In this document: piece by piece, positions 52,901 to 62,200 of the stretch | How positions within the stretch are numbered: position 1 is the stretch's first letter | Layout: the number at the start of each line of letters is the position of its first letter | Source of the DNA: Bimastos eiseni | Taxonomy: Eukaryota > Annelida > Clitellata > Crassiclitellata > Lumbricidae | Reading direction: 5' to 3' | Assembly: GCA_959347315.1 (NCBI GenBank) | Contig: OY365813.1 | Location: 16,895,081 to 16,959,080, forward strand | DNA length: 64,000 bases | The notes under the pieces: generated by a model | Databases searched by the model: none | What the model saw: only the letters and a program-made list of their open reading frames with translations | What the model was told of the DNA's origin: nothing | Made by a program: the position numbers and the translations under genes

Positions 52901-55900
52901 CCTGGTGAGTGGTTATTGTAATCTAAGTGAAGTCAATTAATTGTTATTAATAGCTTAAAACTACTGTGAATGGTGAGCAATTATTGTAATTGGTGATTCA
53001 AGCGGCATTAGATTGATTAGTTAATAATTAGTTGATTATTTGTAATTAGTAGCTTCTGTTGAGCTGGTGTCTAATGCGAAGGACGTCAACGGAAGACAGA
53101 CTGGGACTCCTCAGAGGCATTACAATAGGCCGAGATATCTTCAAGACGTTTAACAGATGTTTGTGGCTTCTGAACCATCAGAGTTGTTGCGAAACATCAT
53201 ATGTAATGTAAGCAAACATTTATGTAGCACCCCCGCAATATGTCTACTTACAGGCGCTCTCTGCACTGACCTATATGGTTTTAAACGTCATTACCTGAGA
53301 ATGATGTCACAATGGTAAGGTGCATAGTAAGCTAAAAGAGTCACCAATGGTTGGCCCACGCACAAGCGGAGAACCGACCAACAGATTCCCATCGACAGGT
53401 GGCAGATGGCATGTTCAGAGTCTCTGGTCAGCAGAAGGAAGTATTTTACAATGTTATGAGGTTTGTTGTGTTTACATTTTTTTATTAGAATAAAGCATCT
53501 GGGTGTGATTTGATTTGTGTATGGTGCTTTTTGTTAAGAATGCAGAAACTGATGACACATTAATGTGTTTTTACCTTCCAGGTTTGAATTACAAGGGACT
53601 GACCAGCAGCAACTCTGATCCTCTGGACATTTTAGCTCCTGTTCTCAACCAGGATAATGTTGCAGCCATTGCAAAACTGGCATCAAACTTAAATGACAGT
53701 GTAAGATAATGATAATATATTGATATATTCAATTCAAATAAGGGGCGTCCAGATATGGGGTTCAGAGGCAAATGCCTCCAATTTCAGGTAGGGGGATATT
53801 TTTTCAGTCGTATTGGGGAAATATCTTTCCTTCCTGACACTGGGGACCGGGTGTTTGCCTCCATAACTCAGGAGGGGATTGATGCCCGTGATTCAAATTG
53901 ACAAACCACTGTATTGTTACATGAAATGGTAGAAACACCTGATAACAAGTTAAACAAGAGTCGATTTTTATACATGTTTGGCATCTCTGCACCCTACTGG
54001 TGCTCATTTTGCAGTTGCCCCTTAAGGAGTCAAAGACTTGGTCGACTTTATGGGGTTAGCGGGTATCGAATCCACTTCCTGGTCTTTGTGCCTGTGCACA
54101 TACCATTCAGTCGTCACCCCACATTCTTTCTCTCGGTGATCGATCTCTTTAGCTACTTGATAGATGAGTTTTTCTCGGTTACTTAATTCTCTACCTAGAC
54201 ACTAATTATAATGTTTTCTAAGCACATCACAGAAAATGAGGAACAAATGTCTATAAATGCCTGTGCAGCTTGATTATACCACCCTGCAACTGTGTGGTCG
54301 TGTAAGGTAATCAAGTATTTATGTAAATACAGAGATTATTCTGATGCCCTGAATAGAGGAAGTGCTACTATGAGAACCTCTGGCAGATATGCCGACCTAA
54401 GCCTTGTTAGTCTGATGCCTTATTAATCCGATGCCATATTTATCGATCTTCATGTGATGAAGACCAAGAGGTTCCTAATTGTTTGACTCTGTCTGTTTGT
54501 CTGATTGCAGAACGGTAAGCCATTGATTGCCAGCAGCATCTATCGACTCTGGGCATGCAAACTGTTCTGGGAAGGGCAGCAGGGAAAAAAGGCTCCAGAT
54601 AATCCGGTAATTTAATCACTTTCTTGTCGAGCAAGAGTAGGGGAGGGTGAAAGTGAACCAGAGTAGGAGTAAGAAATTAAATCGACTGGGCCTGCATAAT
54701 CAGAATGACCTTGTGGATGTCACTCTTGAATGTTGTCTGTGTGATGCCTCTCCTGTCAATTGAGATCTCTTCCAGTTGTTTGAGCTTCACCAAGTATAGA
54801 CAGACTTATATGATTTTGAACTCTGGCCACTTTAGGGTGGCAAGAAGCACTTTCAGCAATTCATGAAAGGTACAAGTTCAGTCGTATTACGTTACTTGGA
54901 ACATTTTTCATCGTGGTGCAGTAACAGATACACTTCTGTTAGATTGTTTCATTCATTCTTTCTTCCCGTTTGTCTCATTGAACATGTTTATCCACATTAA
55001 TAATGTTGTCATTTGAAAATGTAACATGGATATCTGCAAAATATTAGCAGAATTATCAGTCTGATGCTTTGCAGTCATCTCTTTGCGTTTGATATACATT
55101 GTACAAGGAAATTGTTGCATGCTTAGGTTTACACTGTATAGTTAACCCTTTAACGACAAAGCTGCACAGGTTATCCCATACATTTTTTCAGATGCTCGTC
55201 GTTAAATGGTTAATTTCTTAGCCCAGGACTGCTTTCTGTAGCGGGTGTAGCTTGGGTAGGTAAAGCAGACTTCATGTATCTGGTCGTCCGTTTGAGGTAG
55301 TGATTGGCCGATGCCATTTCTGCAATATCTTTTTCTACTGTTTTCTCTACAGAGTGACTGGATCCACAGGTATGAGCTGTGCAATGAATTCATCTCAAAG
55401 ATGCGATCGGACGACTTCTTCTGCTTCATTCGCAACATCACGTTTACTTCTGAGGCCGTCACACAGGTCGGACTGTTTGTTCCATTTATTTACCTCCTGG
55501 ATGAAACTGGTACTGAGTCGGTATTGAGCATGCTCTGCAGCATCGGTACTGAGCATACTCTGTAATATCGGTACTGAGCATACTCTGTAACATCGGTACT
55601 GAGTATATTCTGTGTTTGGTGCCGGCAATAAGCAAACGATAGCCTCAAGTGAATAATAATTTGGTAACTTGGTTTGTGATGTTTGAATAACTGTTGTCTT
55701 AGTAACAAATCTTACACTGCAACTACGAATGTCAGCTTAGCAAAGCTACGCTAACCGGGAGTGTATGTCCTGAGAGCGCCTCTGAATAGCTATTCTGCGA
55801 GAGGTGCTATATAAATTTAAAGATATGATGCGCTGATTTCTGTATGTAACTTTTCAGTGCATAGGGTGGTTCAACCTGTTGGCTGTGTGATAGACAGAGA

Positions 55901-56173
55901 GGTTACCCATATGTTGTGATAGACTTCACTTTGGGAGTAGGACTTTGCTAGTATTTGTAACAATGCCATTGACTTACTGTTTGTAGTTGCCCCTTGACTG
56001 TAGACGTCAGGTGCTGAGGCGGACACTGAAACATGCCAAACAGCAGCAGAATCTGAAGAAGACGAAAGATACACTCCAGTGAGTCACTTTGAACTACTTT
56101 TACTTACATGTCTTATGTGCTAATTATCATATATACATGTGTGTACTGTGTATATATACATATATTTTTATAT

Positions 56174-56216
<43 letters not shown>

Positions 56217-59200
56217 TGTATATATATATATATATATATATATACTGCTTGTATGCTATTATATATTTTTTTCTCACAAAATTCAGTGTGTTTTCTGCAG
56301 TACATCTTAAACATAAACAGAAGACACTATGACAATGTATGTGACACTTTGTGTTTATACTTGCATACATACATGCATGCATTCCCTCATACAACCACAC
56401 TTTGAAACGTGCTCAGGTTGATTGGTGTTTGTTAGTGACCATTCATTGCGGTACGAGATAAACACTGTTTCTTCTTGTATCAGGTGTTTACCAAATCGTT
56501 TGCATGTTGATCAATGCATTACTTGATTAAGTATTGCCTGTGCTTCTCTGGTGATTTCCATGTGATACAAACGTTGCAGGAGTGATGGTTTGTCGTGGGA
56601 GGAGGTAATTTCTCAGGTTCAGAGGTTCTTAGAACACATCGATCGACTGAGCTGTCCGTTCTTAGAGGACGCGAGGAACTCCTCGGACCCTGTTCTCAAG
56701 AATTACGCTCTGTTGTTCGACCTCACCTGCTCTCAGACTGACAAGGTTTTTTAAATGTTTCTCGGTCATTTTTTGAAAAGTTCTTAGCATGAGAACTTTT
56801 AAATTTTAGTAACATGACATATCTGTAGACTTTATGAAGTGCATCTTCAGATAAGTGATTAAATATTAAACTGTGTCAACAATGGTAGCATTCCACGAGT
56901 TGTGTCCACAAACTGCATCTCTTGCGACCATTGGACACTTCCTGTGGAACACCCTCACTTCCTTCTCTCTATGGGTTCAAGTCTGCATTCAATAACCTGG
57001 AGCAAAATCCTTCACGGGCAGTTGTAGATTATATATTTATTTCCTTTGGCACTGCATCTCACGCCAATAGGTCAATCTGACTTTAAGACTTCTGTGGCTG
57101 GGCTGGGAATGCTTTTGAGTAGATGGCCTTGAAGGGGCGCTATATAAAACTGCTATAATAATAATAATAATAATAATATATATGTAAAGTTACAAATAGA
57201 GTTGTAGATTACACATCTTTATATGTATAAAGTTAAAAATACAGTTGTATATTATATATATTTATATATATATATTTATATATACAATATATGAAGTTAC
57301 AAATAGAGTTGTATATTACATATGTTTATCTATATACAGTTAAAAATACAGTCAGCGATTAGTATCATTCATTCAGAAAATCTGTAAAGCATCCCTTCAA
57401 GATTTCTACTCCTGACCCTGGTAGAAAATAGCAGACAAGTTGGGACTGGTGTTCTTCAGAACCAAATTTCTCTTATGTATTTTTGGTTTCTGTGTCATTG
57501 TCTTGCTCATGAACGTCTTAATCCACAGGTGGAGGATCTGTTGGTGAGGATGGTGTTGGATGGACAGAGTTTTGAGACGGTGGAGGAAATGCGAATCATC
57601 ACATCAAAGATTGCAAATTTTAAGCTTTCATCCGTCGTTGAGAAAGCACTCGACTTGATCACAGCAGCCATGAAGTGAGTGGATCCAGTCGTATGCAAGA
57701 AGTTTTGCTTCTATGTTTTCTTATTCTATGTTATCTGATTCTATGTTATCTGATTCTATGTTAGCTGATTCTATGTTAGCTGATTCTATGTTATCTGATT
57801 CTATGTTATCTGATTCTATGTTATCTGATTCTATGTTATCTGATTCTATGTTAGCTGATTCTATGTTATCTGATTCTATGTTAACTGATTCTATGTTAAC
57901 TGATTCTATGTTATCTGATTCTATGTTATCTGAATCTATGTTAACTGATTCTATGTTATCTGATTTTATGTTATCTGATTCTATGTTAACTGATTCTATG
58001 TTAACTGATTCTATGTTATCTGATTCTATGTTATCTGAATCTATGTTATCTGATTCTATGTTATCTGATTCTATGTTATCTGAATCTATGTTATCTGATT
58101 CTATGTTAGCTGATTCTATGTTAGCTGATTCTATGTTATCTGATTCTATGTTGTCTGATTCTATGTTATCTGAATCTATGTTATCTGATTCTATGTTATC
58201 TGATTCTATGTTAGCTGATTCTATGTTATCTGATTCTATGTTATCTGATTCTATGTTATCTGATTACTTATGCATAATGCATTGCTGGATGGGACAGTGG
58301 CTGGTCAAATTTAAATTACAGCCCATGATCATATTTATTTTGGAAAATCTTCCAGTCTGGTAAAGGTTGGAAGTTGGGCTGCAATGGTAAGCAAGTGGAA
58401 AAAAGACAGATTTTGACTTTGGACCGGTACGACTTGTCAGTGATGGTAGCTGAAAGAGTCCACAGTATTTTGGTATGATGTGCAGCTAGAGATCGAGGGT
58501 CAGTTGCTTGTGTGCAATATTTTTTGTCTTAATGGTTTGAACTCTGTGAAACTATGACTCAAGAGTTTAATGCATGAAGGTTTATCCTCTCTCTGTTCAT
58601 GGGGTTGCGGTAACTTCAATAAGCAATTGCCTACCACCATTACAGTCAGAAAAGGGTAGTTAAAAATTAAAATACTGATGATACCAAGATTTGAAGCAAT
58701 TCGAGACATTTTTTATGTATCCTGTTGTTTTGGCTTAGCCTTTTGAGATGATGAGTTGGAACTTGTAACACAATTGTCTGAACTGCTCTGCATTGATGCA
58801 GTAGCTGTTGTTAAGTGTTGAGTGAGATGTTGAGTGATGTCATCTGTTCTGATGTTATCTATAGAAATTCCACAGAAAGGCATGAATCACTGGTTGGATG
58901 TGACCTCAGTCAGACAATGGAGCGCATCGTGTCCTGCACGGCTGCACATCAGAAGACGGGGTAAGGGCAGGCTGTGAGGACAGAACTTTTAAAAACATCA
59001 GAAGACGGGGTAAGGGCAGGCTGTGAGGACAGAACTTCTAAAGTACTTGTCAGGTTATCACTGATATACTCTTATTCAGTGAGATGACTAGATGGATTTC
59101 GGTGTGCTGTCGACTGATGCCATTTGCATTCGACTCTGGGCATATAGACGTTTCTAATTAATACTGTAATAATAATAATAATTTAAATATTTATGTTCCT

Positions 59201-62200
59201 TTGCAAAGTACTAATCTCCAGCCAATGCATATAAAGATTGCTTAAAATTCTTTATTCTGTACAAGCGTTTCACGAACTTTTTCTCTGTGGCATGGCTATT
59301 TTTATGCTTCTCCTTCGTGACCCACTAAAATTTTAATCGCCTATACTCTCCCATAGGTAAAACGAAACAGATATGAATGTCCATACAAATTTCTGGTGTT
59401 GTGATCTGCCTAGTTGCTGGGAGAGTGACTGACTGCTTGTAGCATACAATTATCTTTCTATTTATTTATTTTAATAAAATTAATAAAATCAAATATTAAA
59501 TAACAAGAATTTTCTTCCATTGCCCGGAACCGGTTCGCGACCTACCATTTAGGAAATGCTGTGCTATACCATCATACAGGAAGTCCTCTCTGTATCACCA
59601 GACCATAACTCGACTTCTGTGCAATGATACTTGATATTCAATCAGAAACATGATATGCCTTAAATATATAGCAAATGTTGTCTTATGTTGACTAAATTTG
59701 CTCAATTAGGTTCTTGTCACATTCGTGCCATCTGTCAGCTGTTGATAGGAATCCGTTGGTTGGTTCTATGCTTCTGCATGGGCCCACCACTGGTGACTCT
59801 TTTTAGCTTACTGCGCATAGTTTTGCTGACAGACATTTTACTCGTTCACTCTGACATTTAACATCATTTGGCCCAGTGCAGAAAGTGCCTCTGAGTAGAT
59901 ATCTTAGAGGGGTATTATATAAATGCTCGATTACATTACATTGTTGACATGACACATTTGAGCTTTGTTTAACTTTTTCTAGACCATAAAATGTCATTAT
60001 GCTACCAACTGCAGATTATGATCTCTGTGATGAAGCAGATACAGCTGCTTGCTATATAACTGGTTTTTTTAAAGATTTTATTAGAGTCTCTCAGTGTTAA
60101 GTATTCCTAACAGAGGAGATGTGAGCTTTAGTTTTTGTTGCCCTGAAATGAAAGATGGTTTGGCAGACTCTAATATCGTTCTGTTGTTTCTTTATTACAG
60201 AGGAGACCTCATCAGAATGTCTGACATTGTGAATGTTCTTCTCCTGTTTTGTGCTGACACAAATGTTGCTGCTGAAATTCGGCTGAACATTCTCCAAATT
60301 CTGTCACAGGTTGGTTGCCTTCATTGCATATAATAAACCTAGCCTCATCTATTTTGTTTTCTTGTGCAATTGTGATATTTTTGACATTTTCTTCTGTTCA
60401 TGCTTTTTCGTGTGTACAACTTCTTCTCATATAAAGAATCTAATTCTTTTGTGCATTTCGTAATTTAAAAATTGCTTATTGTGATCTAGTGTTATCAGTA
60501 TGGTGTGTTAAACATACTAAAATTTCTGTCTTTCCTTATTCTCCCTTTGTTTATTCCTCTCTCTCTGTCTTCTCTTGTCTTTGGTCCTGCCAATTCTTCA
60601 GTTGCGACTTAAACATCTCATTGTGCCTGTGTCCTTGTTTCACTTGATTTTCAGACTTTGAATCTGGGCCCTGATGATCGTTCCCTCGTCCTGTTCTATC
60701 AGACGCAGGCCAAAGTCTCGCTCATTGGCAACAACCTTGAGGTAACTTGTCGCTGTTTTAAGATGTTCATGTTGATTATAATCAGCTTCATTGTGTCGAT
60801 CTTCATCATTCTACTTAACTTCTGAGATGATAATCAATCAATCAATGAAACTTGATATGGCTCCTTTTAAGGAAATCTACTCAGAGATGCTCCCAGTCCA
60901 AACACGATCAAAGAAGGCCGATTTCAGAATAGAATGTAAATGGGATAGAGAAAGTTCCTGGGCAAGAGCCAAAGATCCAATGGGTGGCCATTCCAAGCAG
61001 TTGGGCCCACAACTGAAAAAGCAGGATACTGCATCATAGAGATAAACATTCTGACTGTTCGTATCTTTGTCATTATTGTGATTTATATTGTGAATATAAT
61101 TGTAACTGTTATTAATGACTGGTCAATGGTTATGCAGGTCTAGACTTTTTGGGATTTGTGCTGAATGTATTCAAAATATGCTGTTTATGTCAGGTGACAG
61201 AGGCTGTTAAAACTGATGATGGTCGGCAAGCGTTGTTCGATCGTCTCTTGTCGAGTTGTGATCGAATAGATCAGCTGAAGATCATCACAAAACTTCTGGT
61301 TGACATTTGGCCTGAACTAGAGTCTGCAAAAGAACAGTAAGTCCATATTGCTAAAACCTGTTGTTGTTTAATCAGTGAGGTACAATCAGTCACAGTATTG
61401 TAAGTATAAACTTTTCCTTCCAATACATCTTGCAGCACATGGTTGAAATTTCAGCGACTTCAGAGATGGTCACGAGGAAAACTTCCTCACGATTGGTTGA
61501 GTGAACTGGAATGATCTATTTACCTTTCTCCAACTCTTGTAAAGTCTGCTATTTGTCAGTGCAGAAGTAGAAGCACTTTTGAGTAGATTTCTTCGAGAGG
61601 TTGGGGTTCATCATCTATCTATAGAAGAAGGCTACTTCTTACCAATATTACTTATGCCTCAGCTGTAGTTAAATATACAGAATACCTCTGATGAATGAAT
61701 TTCTCTTGAAGTGGCAATATATAAATTCATGATTTCGATACAATGAGACAGGAGAATGAACTGAGCATGTGTTCGAACACTGTACCATTATATAGAAAGT
61801 TATTTGGTTTTGATAAATTGGTAAAAGGCTTCATCTGTAACCTTGGCAGATTGGACTTTTATGTCACATCATTAAGTAAGATGTTGTTTTGGCGACTAGT
61901 TCACTCGACATCCAATTTTCTCCAGCATATTTTACGGTGTTACTTTGGGGGAGCATTTCCTGCATGACTCGGAACTCATCATTTTGAATTATTGCATTTC
62001 TTAGACAATTCTATGAATATTTTTGCAGTTTGTGCACTTGACTTTACATATATACAGCATTTCACTTGTCATATGTTTTACTGCTGTTAAATTTTGTGTG
62101 TCTCTTTCTGCCTTTGAATGCAGTCGAGTGCTGAGGAATGCTCTAAACCAGCGTTTCCCAATCTCTTTTGACCATTTTGCTCTTTAATTTTTTGGGTGGA

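Noticed and set aside
57713..58363. 216-codon open frame rich in MLSDS repeats
   Set aside because: It is the 15-bp minisatellite read in a frame without stops; it lies in an intron between two well-supported NBAS exons.
61437..61520. Alternative exon after CATCTTGCAG that fits the phase of exon 55
   Set aside because: It gives about 25 codons (TWLKFQRLQRW...) and then a stop, and has no counterpart in NBAS. At most an alternative terminal exon; I do not call it.
62123..62160. Possible NBAS exon starting at GCAG|TCGAGTGCTGAGG that a hAT element would interrupt
   Set aside because: Even with the element removed the frame meets TGA within a few codons. The true exon 56 begins after the TTACAG at 63758-63763, fits the phase and encodes conserved residues. 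The insertion is therefore intronic.
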